A program made the translations under genes and the position numbers. Of a stretch of 64,000 nucleotides of DNA, positions 26,756 through 35,643 are shown in pieces. Every line of letters begins with the position of its first letter. The stretch's first letter is position 1. The stretch is from positions 868,001 through 932,000 of the forward strand of contig NZ_CANLNE010000001.1 of assembly GCF_947492555.1 (NCBI RefSeq), in the 5' to 3' direction. Source of the stretch: an uncultured Roseobacter sp. (GTDB lineage: Bacteria > Pseudomonadota > Alphaproteobacteria > Rhodobacterales > Rhodobacteraceae). The notes under the pieces are model-generated. The model saw only the letters and a list, made by a program, of their open reading frames with translations. It did no database searches and was not told where the DNA came from.

Positions 26756-28465
26756 TCAGTCCCTGGCAACTTGCAGCGGCTCCGCGCCCTCTTCAGCCAG
26801 CACAGCATCCAGACCGACTTCGAGCTTGCGCCGGATACGCTCGGGCTTGGCTTCGCTCATCAGATCGTCCTCATCGACAAAGGAAAGGGCGCGCGCCCAC
26901 TGGAACTCCGCCTCCCGTTTGCGTCCAACCGCCCAATAAACATCGCCCAGGTGATCGTTCACGACCGGGTCCACTGCCATCAACTCCACTGCCCGTTCCA
27001 TATGCGGCACGGCTTCTTCGTAGCGTCCCAGACGGTAGAGCGCCCAGCCCAGCGAGTCGATGATGTATCCGCTGTCCGGGCTCGCTGCGACCGCACGTTC
27101 GATCATCTCCAGCGCTTCATCCAGTTTGACCTGTTTTTCGACCAGCGAATAGCCGAGGTAGTTGAGCACTTGCGGCTGGCCCGGATTTATGTCCAGAGCC
27201 GCCCGAAAATCCGCTTCAGCAGCCTCCCAGTTGTCCAATCGTTCATGGCAAATCGCGCGCGTGTAGTAGAGAAACCAGCTTGGCCCGCCTATATTCTCGA
27301 CCAGGGCTGCCGCCCTGTCATAGGCAACAACCGCTTCGGCAAAACGGTCCTGCTGACGCAGCGCGTCGCCCAGCGCCGAATGCACGGTTGCCAGATGCCC
27401 GTGGCTGCGCGCAAGCTGTTCTAACACTTCGATCGAAGCTTCGGGTCTGTCCGATCGGCGCAATGCCTCGGACCGGCCGAGTTCGGCAGCATGATAGGCC
27501 GGATCGTTCGCGGGAACCCGCTTATAGACCGCGATGGCTTGTGCGTATTGCTCAAGCGTTTCAAAGAGATCCGCAGTCAGAAGCAAGCCATCCACGTGAT
27601 CTGGTCGCAAGGTCAGCGCGACCTGAGCATAGAGGATCGTATATTCTGGCCCTGCCTCGCTACGCAAGGCCGCCGCCACCGAATAGAAAACCTCTGCAAA
27701 GCCATCGCGCACGGAGGTAATGTGTCGGAACGGCACGGGCGCATCCCCGTTCAACGCCTCGATCACCTGTTCGATCTCGGGATCGGTGGCACCGTTGAAC
27801 ATTCGTTGCAGCAATTCCAGCGCCTCAGCATCCTTGTCCAGCTGCGAGAGGATTTCGGCACGCGCCAAAACTCCACGGCGTGTCTGCACCACGGCGCCCG
27901 TGGTATCGGCGCTGAAAATTTCTTCGGCGCCTTCGAAATCCCCTACGGAGGCCAACGCCATCGCCTTGTGATAAAGCGCAAAGCCCTGCAGTCCCGGCTC
28001 TTCCGACACGCTGTCAAAGGCCGCCAGCGCGTCATTTGCGCGACCCGCGCCCATGAGTGCCCAGGCCTTGATCAATCCGTCCACAAGAGGGCCGACGCCG
28101 TCGCCCTCGGGCGTGGCGATCATCAGACCCTCATAGTCCTCTTCAAGGATCGTGTTTGCCGTTAGCACCAGTTGTGCGACCTGGCTGGGTTGCCCGAGGC
28201 TCAGCAAGGCTTCGGCCACGGGCACGGCACGGTCTACACGCCCGAGCGCCAATTGCGACACGACAACGCTTTCCATCAGGGCACTGTTGCGCGGGTCGCG
28301 CGACAATGCCTGCGTGAAGTAGGAGGCGGCTTGCTCGAAATCGCTCTGCATGGCGGCAGATCGCGCCGCCAGATAGGCGCCGGCATTGGATTGAGCAGCG
28401 ACGGGCGCCACCATCGTCAACGACAATGCGAGGACTGCAGCGGAGGTCATTAGTCTGTGAAGCAC
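26756..28465 (-). CDS. exported tetratricopeptide-repeat protein
   Basis: A 569-residue periplasmic or outer-membrane-associated protein with a signal peptide (MLHRLMTSAAVLALSLTMVA, cleavage after VAAQ or so). The remainder is almost entirely TPR-like helical hairpins, clearest at FEQAASYFTQALSRDPRNSA near the N-terminus, EAAEADFRAALDINPGQPQV, and EEAVPHMERAVELMAVDPVV near the C-terminus. No catalytic domain is evident. It precedes ispE, but the partner is unknown. It is similar in architecture to the TPR proteins found upstream of ispE in other Rhodobacterales. Confidence 0.85.
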   Translation of the reverse strand: MLHRLMTSAAVLALSLTMVAPVAAQSNAGAYLAARSAAMQSDFEQAASYFTQALSRDPRNSALMESVVVSQLALGRVDRAVPVAEALLSLGQPSQVAQLVLTANTILEEDYEGLMIATPEGDGVGPLVDGLIKAWALMGAGRANDALAAFDSVSEEPGLQGFALYHKAMALASVGDFEGAEEIFSADTTGAVVQTRRGVLARAEILSQLDKDAEALELLQRMFNGATDPEIEQVIEALNGDAPVPFRHITSVRDGFAEVFYSVAAALRSEAGPEYTILYAQVALTLRPDHVDGLLLTADLFETLEQYAQAIAVYKRVPANDPAYHAAELGRSEALRRSDRPEASIEVLEQLARSHGHLATVHSALGDALRQQDRFAEAVVAYDRAAALVENIGGPSWFLYYTRAICHERLDNWEAAEADFRAALDINPGQPQVLNYLGYSLVEKQVKLDEALEMIERAVAASPDSGYIIDSLGWALYRLGRYEEAVPHMERAVELMAVDPVVNDHLGDVYWAVGRKREAEFQWARALSFVDEDDLMSEAKPERIRRKLEVGLDAVLAEEGAEPLQVARD

Positions 28466-28611
28466 GGTTGCTCTCTCATGAAACGCGGGTTGGGCGGCAG
28501 GCTATCAGGTTCAGGCCCAAGCGCAATCCTGCGACCCTGCCGGGCGGCGTAAAATCACCATAGAGCATCAGTGTTAATCACCGCCTAGCAATAGCAATAC
28601 CCCGGCTCGCA

Positions 28612-30261
28612 TCACATGTTGGGATAGTTCGGTCCATCCCCGCCCTGTGGCGTCGTCCAGACGATGTTCTGCGCCGGGTCCTTGATGTCGCAGGTTTTGC
28701 AGTGCACGCAGTTCTGGAAGTTGATGACGAACCGGGTGTCCTTGCCGGCCTCCTCGACAAACTCGTATACACCTGCCGGGCAGTAACGCGCCGACGGGCC
28801 TGCGAACTTCGGCAGGTTGCTGTTCACCGGGACATCCGCATCCTTGAGCGTCAGGTGCGCAGGCTGGCTTTCCTCGTGATTTGTAAAAGAAAAAGCGACG
28901 TTGGTCAGGCGATCAAAGGACAGTTTGCCATCGGGCTTCGGGTAATCGATGGTCTGGTGCTTGGAGGCTTCTTCGATTGCCTCGGCATCCGATTTGCCGT
29001 GTCCCAGCGTGCCCAGCAGCGAAAAGCCCAGGGTGTTCGTCCACATGTCGACCCCGCCCATCACAAGGCTCGCCGTCAGCCCGTATTTTGACCACAGCGG
29101 TTTGACATTACGTACCTTGCGCAAGTCCTGACCGATTTTGCCATTGCGCACTTCGGCCTCATAATCAGAGAGCTCATCACCGCTGCGACCATCCGTAATC
29201 GCGGCCATTGCTGCTTCTGCGGCGGCTTTGCCGGACAGCATCGCGTTGTGGTTGCCCTTGATCCGCGGCACGTTGACCATGCCCACAGAACAGCCCAGCA
29301 GCGCAACACCGGGCGCGACCATCTTGGGCATAGACTGGAATCCCCCTTCGGAGATCGCCCGCGCGCCGTAGGCGACCCTTTTGCCGCCCTTCAGCAGATC
29401 CGCGACCATCGGGTGATGCTTGAACCGCTGGAATTCCATGTAGGGGAAAAGATGCGGGTTCTTGTAGTTCAAGTGGACGACAAAACCCACATAAACCTGA
29501 TTGTTCTCAAGGTGGTAAATAAAGGAGCCACCACCCGCGTTACCGCCCAGGGGCCAGCCCATGGTATGGGTGACAGATCCTTCACGGTGCTTGTCCGGGT
29601 CGATCTCCCAGATCTCCTTCATACCAAGACCGTATTTCTGCGGCTCATGCCCGTCGGAGAGATTGTATTTGGCAATCACCTGCTTGGAGAGCGATCCCCG
29701 AACACCTTCGCTCAGGAAAACGTATTTGCCATGCAGCTCCATGCCAGGCTCGTAACCGTCGCCTTTGGAGCCATCAGGATTCTTGCCAAATTCACCCGCA
29801 ACGACCCCTTTTACTCCGCCATTTTCATCAAAAACCAACTCAGAACACGACATACCGGGGAAGATTTCCACACCCAGCTCTTCCGCCTGCTCCGCCATCC
29901 AGCGACACACATTGCCCATGGAGACGATGTAGTTGCCGTGGTTGTTCATCAGCGGTGGCATCGGGAAATTAGGGATGCGCAGCTTGCCCGCCTCACCCAG
30001 CATGAAGAAGTTGTCGTCTTTCACCGGTACATTGAGCGGGGCACCCTTCTCTTTCCAGTCCGGGATCAGCTCATCCAGACCGACCGGGTCCAGAACGGCA
30101 CCCGACAGTATATGCGCACCCACTTCAGAGCCTTTCTCCAGCACAACAACGTTGCACTCGGCATCCAGCTGCTTCAAACGGATCGCCGCAGACAGGCCCG
30201 CCGGACCTGCGCCCACGATGACCACATCGTACTCCATTGCTTCGCGTTCCGTCTCCGACAT
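28612..30261 (-). CDS. electron transfer flavoprotein-ubiquinone oxidoreductase
   Basis: Inner-membrane-associated flavo-iron-sulfur enzyme passing electrons from ETF (fed by acyl-CoA and sarcosine/dimethylglycine-type dehydrogenases) to ubiquinone. The 549 residues begin with the FAD motif YDVVIVGAGPAGLSAAIRLK; LLGCSVGMVNVPRIKGNHNA is the family signature. The C-terminal 4Fe-4S cysteines are in ARYCPAGVYEF and NCVHCKTCDIKDP. GGGAG lies 7 nt upstream of the ATG. Its presence fits the acyl-CoA dehydrogenase at 41.1 kb and the GcvT-type dehydrogenase at 59.3 kb, both plausible ETF donors. Confidence 0.96.
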   Translation of the reverse strand: MSETEREAMEYDVVIVGAGPAGLSAAIRLKQLDAECNVVVLEKGSEVGAHILSGAVLDPVGLDELIPDWKEKGAPLNVPVKDDNFFMLGEAGKLRIPNFPMPPLMNNHGNYIVSMGNVCRWMAEQAEELGVEIFPGMSCSELVFDENGGVKGVVAGEFGKNPDGSKGDGYEPGMELHGKYVFLSEGVRGSLSKQVIAKYNLSDGHEPQKYGLGMKEIWEIDPDKHREGSVTHTMGWPLGGNAGGGSFIYHLENNQVYVGFVVHLNYKNPHLFPYMEFQRFKHHPMVADLLKGGKRVAYGARAISEGGFQSMPKMVAPGVALLGCSVGMVNVPRIKGNHNAMLSGKAAAEAAMAAITDGRSGDELSDYEAEVRNGKIGQDLRKVRNVKPLWSKYGLTASLVMGGVDMWTNTLGFSLLGTLGHGKSDAEAIEEASKHQTIDYPKPDGKLSFDRLTNVAFSFTNHEESQPAHLTLKDADVPVNSNLPKFAGPSARYCPAGVYEFVEEAGKDTRFVINFQNCVHCKTCDIKDPAQNIVWTTPQGGDGPNYPNM

Positions 30262-30414
30262 GTCCCGGCTCCCTTACAATCCGACGGGGCGCGACCTCTG
30301 CCGCGCAACAATCTTTCGCGATTGGCTAAACCACGTCACCCCCCAATGCAATCGCAACTGAGCGTCATGAAGAGGACAAATCGACGATTTTACCTCCGAG
30401 TGGCACGATTCCAA

Positions 30415-30870
30415 TCACATCTCCGGCAGATCACCCATGAGAAAGCGCGGGCCAGGCCCTTTTTCCGCGATCCGGTCGGTCGGATTGTAAAGCGCACAGT
30501 TCGGCAGGCTGAGACACCCGCAGCCGATACATCCATCCAAACTGTCCCTCAGCCGCGTCAATGTCTCGATCTTCTCGTCCAGCCGGGCCCGAAAGCCCGC
30601 GCTGATCCGTGCCCAGTCGGCCTTGGTTGGCGTACGCCCGCCCGGAAGCCGATCAAGTTCCGCCCTGATTTGCGGCAAGGTGAACCCGAACTGCTGCGCG
30701 ATCATCACGAAACTGAGCCTGCGCAGGTCGGAACGCTCAAACCGACGCTGCCCACCGGCGTTGCGCCACGGCCGGATCAGGCCCTGTGCCTCGTAATAGC
30801 GGATCGCCGAGACGGCAAGCCCGGTGCGCGCCGCCAATGCCCCGATCGAAAGCCCATCACTGACTGCCAT
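30415..30870 (-). CDS. soxR: redox-sensitive transcriptional activator SoxR
   Basis: MerR-family regulator of 151 residues. The N-terminal helix-turn-helix (SIGALAARTGLAVSAIRYYE) is followed by the dimerisation helix and the 2Fe-2S ligand cluster C-x2-C-x-C-x5-C in CIGCGCLSLPNCALYN, which defines SoxR. It is divergent from a VOC-family gene across 76 bp that contain a SoxR-type operator. GGAG sits 6 nt before the start. It is probably activated by redox-cycling compounds, as in other non-enteric SoxR systems that control small regulons directly without SoxS. Confidence 0.95.
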   Translation of the reverse strand: MAVSDGLSIGALAARTGLAVSAIRYYEAQGLIRPWRNAGGQRRFERSDLRRLSFVMIAQQFGFTLPQIRAELDRLPGGRTPTKADWARISAGFRARLDEKIETLTRLRDSLDGCIGCGCLSLPNCALYNPTDRIAEKGPGPRFLMGDLPEM

Positions 30871-30880
30871 AAAATTCTCC

Positions 30881-30911
30881 TTGACCTAAAGTTAGGTTTA
30901 GAAATTACGGT
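30881..30911 (+). promoter_or_regulatory. SoxR-type promoter/operator (TTGACC, 19-bp spacer, TACGGT)
   Basis: TTGACC and TACGGT are 19 bp apart, the long spacer that MerR-family activators untwist. The spacer begins ACCTAAAGTTA and, aligned without gaps, resembles the SoxR site of the E. coli soxS promoter in its ACCT-AAGTTA core and AATTA tail. It faces the VOC-family gene and lies 10 bp before soxR on the other side, so it could also autoregulate soxR. Confidence 0.8.
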
Positions 30912-30946
30912 GAGTGTCATCAAGGCAAATCTCAAGGAGAAGATCG

Positions 30947-31327
30947 ATGACTGTACGGCTTGAACACGCAAACTACACCGTCTCCGACGGCGAGGCGACT
31001 GCGGCCTGGATGCAGGAGCTTTTTGGCTGGCACATTCGCTGGAAAGGCGATGCAACAAGTGGCGGGCAATCCATTCACGTGGGTTCGGACACCCAGTACC
31101 TGGCGCTTTATACGCCCGCTCAGGACACCAGCGAGAAGGCAGACAGCTACACCACCCGCGGCGGGCTCAACCACATCGCCGTGGTGGTGGAAGACATCGA
31201 CGCAATGGAGGAGGCTGTGAAAAAAGTGGGCTTCACCACCGGCAATCACGCAGATTATGAACCGGGTCGGCGGTTTTACTTCCACGATCACGACAACATT
31301 GAATATGAAGTGGTCCAATACGACTGA
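30947..31327 (+). CDS. VOC-family (glyoxalase-like) protein, probable SoxR target
   Basis: Single-domain vicinal-oxygen-chelate protein of 126 residues. LEHANYTVSDGEATAAWMQE opens the first beta-alpha-beta unit; GGLNHIAVVVEDIDAMEEAV and FYFHDHDNIEYEVVQYD close the second, with His and Glu where metal ligands occur in this fold. The substrate is unknown; glyoxalases, dioxygenases and resistance proteins share the fold. AAGGAG lies 7-8 nt before the start. The SoxR-type promoter directly upstream suggests induction by redox-active compounds. Confidence 0.85.
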   Translation: MTVRLEHANYTVSDGEATAAWMQELFGWHIRWKGDATSGGQSIHVGSDTQYLALYTPAQDTSEKADSYTTRGGLNHIAVVVEDIDAMEEAVKKVGFTTGNHADYEPGRRFYFHDHDNIEYEVVQYD

Positions 31328-31453
31328 CCCCGCGCAGGGTAATCTAAGCCAGACCTCTTGCAATTTCCTTCACCTTTAGGTCAGGTAGTTGCCAACTCTC
31401 ACCAGCGGCCCCCGGATAGCCCGGCGGGCCGCGTCATTTCGTGGACGCTACTG

Positions 31454-31924
31454 ATGGATAAAATCCCCATGACCCGCAAGGGCCACGCTGATCTGGAAGC
31501 GGAACTCAAACAGCTGAAGTCAGTGGAGCGCCCTGCCATCATCAAAGCCATTGCCGAAGCACGCGAGCATGGCGATCTGTCCGAAAATGCGGAATACCAT
31601 TCCGCGCGCGAAAAGCAGTCCTTCATCGAAGGCCGGATCAAGGAGCTGGAGGGTGTGCTGGGGCTGGCCGAGGTGATCGACCCGGCCAAGATGTCCGGCA
31701 CCATCAAGTTCGGCGCCACCGTGACGCTGGTCGATGAAGACACGGATGAAGAAAAGACGTGGCAGATCGTGGGTGAACATGAGGCCAGTATCGAAAAGGG
31801 CCTGCTGAACATAAAATCGCCGATTGCGCGCGCCTTGATTGGCAAGGATGAAGGGGACAGCGTAGAAGTGCGCACGCCGGGCGGCGAGAAGTCCTACGAG
31901 GTGCTCAAGATCGTCTACGCCTGA
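31454..31924 (+). CDS. greA: transcription elongation factor GreA
   Basis: Rescues backtracked RNA polymerase by stimulating transcript cleavage. The 156 residues start [20 protein letters not shown]; the acidic tip of the N-terminal coiled coil is in [20 protein letters not shown], and the C-terminal FKBP-like domain includes [20 protein letters not shown]. Length and motifs are standard. An upstream in-frame extension has no similarity. It is followed 14 bp later by an uncharacterised membrane-protein gene. Confidence 0.97.
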   Translation: MDKIPMTRKGHADLEAELKQLKSVERPAIIKAIAEAREHGDLSENAEYHSAREKQSFIEGRIKELEGVLGLAEVIDPAKMSGTIKFGATVTLVDEDTDEEKTWQIVGEHEASIEKGLLNIKSPIARALIGKDEGDSVEVRTPGGEKSYEVLKIVYA

Positions 31925-31938
31925 CAGGAATTGCGACG

Positions 31939-32985
31939 ATGGCTGACACGACTCAAACTTCAGAAAACACCGAAGCGCGGGCCCGCCCTACGCCTCTCGG
32001 TATTTACGACCGGCCCGGCACCGAGGGTATCAGCAGTATAGAAATCGCGGCTCTTGTCCTGTCGGGGATTTGGCTGCTGGCCTCGGCGCTCTTCTTTCTG
32101 TTCATGCCCAGCAACAACGTCGCGGGTGAAAGCTCGGGCGGACTGCGATTTATCATGGTTATGCTCGCCATTTTCATGCCGGTTGGCATGATCTGGGTTG
32201 CCGCGACGGCGGCACGGTCAAGCCGGATCATGCGAGAGGAAAGCCAGCGCCTGCAGGCCGCTATCGATGCTATTCGCCACGCCTACATCGCGCAGAACCA
32301 AAGCGGTATCGCAGGCCCGGAACCTGCTTCCGTGGCCCGAAAGCTTGATGAAATTGCAGAAGCGGCCCGGAAAACGGAATCGGCATTGGCCACCTTTACG
32401 TCACGCCGTGAGCAGGAAAGACCAGCGGCAAACCATCCATCTACCACCACGGAGCCATCGCCTGAAGACCAACCCGCGCTTGCTCTTGGGACGCAAGCGA
32501 CCGACATGGCCCCGCCGCTGGCGGTGGAGGATTTCATCCGCGCATTGAACTTCCCCGAAACGGCGGAAGATGAGGCCGGGTTTGCAGCCCTGCGGCGCGC
32601 GCTCAAGGACCGCTCGGCCGCTCAGTTGATTCAAGCGGCACAGGACGTGCTGACACTGCTCAGCCAGGATGGCATTTACATGGATGATCTGCTGCCGGAC
32701 CGTGCCCGCCCCGAGGTTTGGCGACAGTTCGGCCAGGGTGCACGCGGCAGGCCGATTGCGGCCTTGGGCGGCGTACGGGACCGCTCATCCCTTGCGCTGA
32801 CGGCAGGCCGCATGAAACAGGATCCTATTTTTCGGGATGCGGCGCACCACTTCCTGCGCCGCTTTGACAAAACCTTTGCCGAATTCGAAACATCGGCGAC
32901 AGACGGTGAGATTTCCGCCCTTGCGGAAACCCGGACGGCACGCGCCTTTATGTTGCTGGGCCGTGTGGCGGGCACCTTCGACTAG
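31939..32985 (+). CDS. two-helix membrane protein, unknown function
   Basis: A 348-residue protein I cannot assign to a family. Two membrane helices lie near the N-terminus (IAALVLSGIWLLASALFFLF near 38-57, and FIMVMLAIFMPVGMIWVAAT near 70-90), followed by a charged helical segment, a Pro/Thr-rich linker near 155-185 and a helical C-terminal domain (LPDRARPEVWRQFGQGARGR, HFLRRFDKTFAEFE). It is 14 bp downstream of greA and probably co-transcribed with it. The C-terminal domain should be cytoplasmic. No enzymatic motif is seen. Confidence 0.75.
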   Translation: MADTTQTSENTEARARPTPLGIYDRPGTEGISSIEIAALVLSGIWLLASALFFLFMPSNNVAGESSGGLRFIMVMLAIFMPVGMIWVAATAARSSRIMREESQRLQAAIDAIRHAYIAQNQSGIAGPEPASVARKLDEIAEAARKTESALATFTSRREQERPAANHPSTTTEPSPEDQPALALGTQATDMAPPLAVEDFIRALNFPETAEDEAGFAALRRALKDRSAAQLIQAAQDVLTLLSQDGIYMDDLLPDRARPEVWRQFGQGARGRPIAALGGVRDRSSLALTAGRMKQDPIFRDAAHHFLRRFDKTFAEFETSATDGEISALAETRTARAFMLLGRVAGTFD

Positions 32986-32989
32986 CGCG

Positions 32990-33493
32990 TCACGTACAGA
33001 CCTTGGCGCGATGGTCAGCGTCAAAGACAGCTTCCAGTTCGGAACCATCCGCCAGGCTGAACAGGACCCGCGCACCCGAGAGCTCGCCACCCGTCACTCT
33101 GATCTGTCCCAGATCGGATTGCGCTTGCTGATCGTCCACGTCGATTGTGAACCCGGTCCGCTGACCGGCAGACAATTCTGTCAAACGGATATCCAGGCGC
33201 TGTGCACCATCAGCAACCTGGACACCCTGCATGCCCTCGCCCGGTTCAAAGGGCTGAAAGACCTGCGTGCCTGACCCCCCTTCGGCAGTGTCAAAAACCA
33301 AGGCCCCCTGCGAGTCGCGCAAATCAATCGACACGCCGGTCACGAAAACGCCCGTCGCGGTGTGAATGATGTCAAAGCGGTCTCGCGGCGCACTTTCGGC
33401 GAATTTCACGGTCAGTGCCTGCACGCACTCAGCCTGCGCCGATACCGCAAGAACGGCCATAACTCCGGCAGTCAAAAACGTGAATCTGAACAT
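32990..33493 (-). CDS. secreted protein, possible 'aggregation factor core' family
   Basis: A protein of 167 residues with a signal peptide (MFRFTFLTAGVMAVLAVSAQ, cleaved after AQA). The mature part is beta-rich with two acidic stretches (FTIDVDDQQAQ, FDADHRAK) and single Cys residues near each end that could form a disulfide. The pattern VKFAESAPRDRFDIIHTATG with FDTAEGGSGTQVFQPFEPGE resembles Rhodobacterales proteins that are usually labelled 'aggregation factor core'; this is from memory and uncertain. Start chosen at the signal peptide Met; 16 further upstream codons lack similarity. It converges on the membrane-protein gene at 31939. Confidence 0.65.
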   Translation of the reverse strand: MFRFTFLTAGVMAVLAVSAQAECVQALTVKFAESAPRDRFDIIHTATGVFVTGVSIDLRDSQGALVFDTAEGGSGTQVFQPFEPGEGMQGVQVADGAQRLDIRLTELSAGQRTGFTIDVDDQQAQSDLGQIRVTGGELSGARVLFSLADGSELEAVFDADHRAKVCT

Positions 33494-33570
33494 CAATTTC
33501 CCCCAACGGTTTGCACGATCATCTAATCTGTATCGAGACATAGCGCTGGGAGCGATCAGGACAAAATCTC

Positions 33571-35643
33571 TCAGAGCCCAAAGCTGGCAAAGGGAATGTA
33601 CCGCACCATTGTCCCCGGTACGATCTCCGCCGCGCCATGCGGCAATTCTACCAGCCCGTCAGCCCAGCTCAGACCGGAAATGCGCCCGGACCCTTCGGAA
33701 GCAAAAACCTCCGCCTGCCCGTCCCTGATCCGCGCACGCAGATATTCCGTCCGCCCGTGTTTTTTGTGTTTGGTAAAGGCCGCCGGCACCTCGAAACCTT
33801 GCGGCTCTTCCCATGCGCTCCCGGCCAACCGTGCCATCGCCGGACGGCCAAAGATCAAGGCACAGGTCATCGCGGCGACCGGGTTGCCTGGCAAACCAAA
33901 CACCGGCACGCCCGACCACATTCCCAGGGCCAGCGGTCGGCCCGGCTTCACCGCGATGCGCCAAAGCGTCATCGCTCCCGCTTCGGTCAATAGGGCCGAT
34001 ACGTGGTCTTCGTCGCCAGCCGATGCGCCGCCGCTGGTCAGGATCAGGTCAGCAGCCTTGGACGCAGCCTCCAGTCGCGCCGCCAGCGCGTTGCGATCAT
34101 CGGGCACCCGTCCCATATCAACCGGTTCGTGTCCAAAGCGACGCGCCATCTCCAAGAGCATCGGACGGTTTGCATCGAAAATCTGCCCAAGGGCCGCAGT
34201 AGTGCCCGCCTCCACAAGCTCTGCGCCAGTGGAGAGGACAGCCACACGCAAGGGTTTGCGCACTGACACCTCGCCGACACCGGTGGCGGCCAGCAGGGCG
34301 GCCTGCGCCGGCCCGACCCGCGTGCCTTGTGTCAAAGCGACGTCGCCTTGCACCACATCCTCACCCGCGCGACGGGTGTTTGCGCCTGCCTTGATTGGCC
34401 CGTGAAAAGCTATCTGGCCGTCGCTGACGGTAACGTCTTCCTGCAGGACCACCGTATCGACCCCGTCCGGCAAGGCCGCCCCGGTCAGGATGCGCACCGC
34501 AGACCCCGGTGGTACAAGCCCGGGGCGATCCCCGGCGGCGGCGCGTCCTTCCACCAGTGGCATGCGATGCACGCCCGCGGCCTTGCCGCCGAGAAAACCA
34601 TAGCCATCGACCGCTGTGTTTGGTAGCGGCGGATTGGATCGGGCCGCAACCACATCTTCCGCCAGAATCCGTCCGGTTGCTGCCGTTACGGGCATCGTTT
34701 CACTTCCTGTTACCGGAGTCAGACGATCCTGCAAAAGCGCAAGCGCCTCGCGTACAGGGGTCCAATGCACTCCCGGCGGCAGCGCAAAACAGTCGTTGGT
34801 CAAACGCGGGGGCTGGGCGCTGGCCTGCCTTAAACGGTCTTCGTGACCGAGACCGAATATCCACCCCTCTTCCGGAGCATCAACGGCCAGCATCTCGGCC
34901 AAAGCGTCGGGTTCCAGCGTTGATACGCTGCGCGCAACCTCACGGACTTGCCATGCATCCTTGATCTGGCCCGCCGGTGCGGCGCCCAGCATCAGGGACG
35001 GCCAGATTTCCACGAGGGCAATTTGTTTGTCTAACGGTTCAAACGGCCAGACGGCGGCCTCGAACCGCCGCCGCAACCGCGCGAGCACCGGCAATCCCAT
35101 CAAAACCTGAGAGCCAACGGCCCCCGTCCCGCCCAACTGCCAGCAGGAAAAGGCTCCTTTGGCCCGTTTTTCCGCCAGACGTCTTTCCGGGAACGGGTTT
35201 TCATAGCCGGTTTTCTTGCGCGGCAACCCGTCGACATCGCGCTTCAGCCCGTTGAACCAGAACGGGCCGCGCCCTCCGAACTGCCGGTTGATCTCGCCCG
35301 CCAGATCAAAGCGGTTGTTGTTCTGCGGGCTGTCCTCGATGCGGTTTTCCAGCCAGTGCCAGAGCGCGAAAGGGTCGCTTTTGCCAGTCAGTGCTGCCGC
35401 GTACCCCTTCGGATAGCCGAAAGGGAAATCGAACCCTGCCAACACGCGTCGTCCCGCCGCGATTTCGGCCTCGAACAGCTGGGTCAGCCAGTCTTCGGCC
35501 ACCTTGCGATTGCGCAGGTATTGTGGCGCCTCAGCCCGGCCCAAGCGGGCGACACAGGCCCAGATCGCGTCTTGCCGTGGGGATTTTCCGGTGTCGTTTC
35601 CGCCCGACCAGTCAACCATCACAACGGTATCGAAATCGGTCAC
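33571..35643 (-). CDS. MoeA with an extra N-terminal domain
   Basis: A 690-residue fusion. Residues ~1-270 form a separate domain (VVMVDWSGGNDTGKSPRQDA, VLAGFDFPFGYPKGYAAALT, NRQFGGRGPFWFNGLKR) that I do not recognise with confidence; the VDWS start could suggest an RNase H-like (DUF429-like) fold. Residues ~275-690 are a complete MoeA, which inserts molybdenum into adenylylated molybdopterin: RILAEDVVAARSNPPLPNTA at its start, the TSGGASAGDEDHV motif and the LPGNPVAAM loop. It overlaps mobB by 4 bp, last gene of the fdhD-mobA-mobB-moeA operon. Confidence 0.87.
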   Translation of the reverse strand: MTDFDTVVMVDWSGGNDTGKSPRQDAIWACVARLGRAEAPQYLRNRKVAEDWLTQLFEAEIAAGRRVLAGFDFPFGYPKGYAAALTGKSDPFALWHWLENRIEDSPQNNNRFDLAGEINRQFGGRGPFWFNGLKRDVDGLPRKKTGYENPFPERRLAEKRAKGAFSCWQLGGTGAVGSQVLMGLPVLARLRRRFEAAVWPFEPLDKQIALVEIWPSLMLGAAPAGQIKDAWQVREVARSVSTLEPDALAEMLAVDAPEEGWIFGLGHEDRLRQASAQPPRLTNDCFALPPGVHWTPVREALALLQDRLTPVTGSETMPVTAATGRILAEDVVAARSNPPLPNTAVDGYGFLGGKAAGVHRMPLVEGRAAAGDRPGLVPPGSAVRILTGAALPDGVDTVVLQEDVTVSDGQIAFHGPIKAGANTRRAGEDVVQGDVALTQGTRVGPAQAALLAATGVGEVSVRKPLRVAVLSTGAELVEAGTTAALGQIFDANRPMLLEMARRFGHEPVDMGRVPDDRNALAARLEAASKAADLILTSGGASAGDEDHVSALLTEAGAMTLWRIAVKPGRPLALGMWSGVPVFGLPGNPVAAMTCALIFGRPAMARLAGSAWEEPQGFEVPAAFTKHKKHGRTEYLRARIRDGQAEVFASEGSGRISGLSWADGLVELPHGAAEIVPGTMVRYIPFASFGL

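Noticed and set aside
29248-30963. Long plus-strand frame across ETF-QO and soxR
   Set aside because: Lies opposite two confidently identified genes and has no family similarity.
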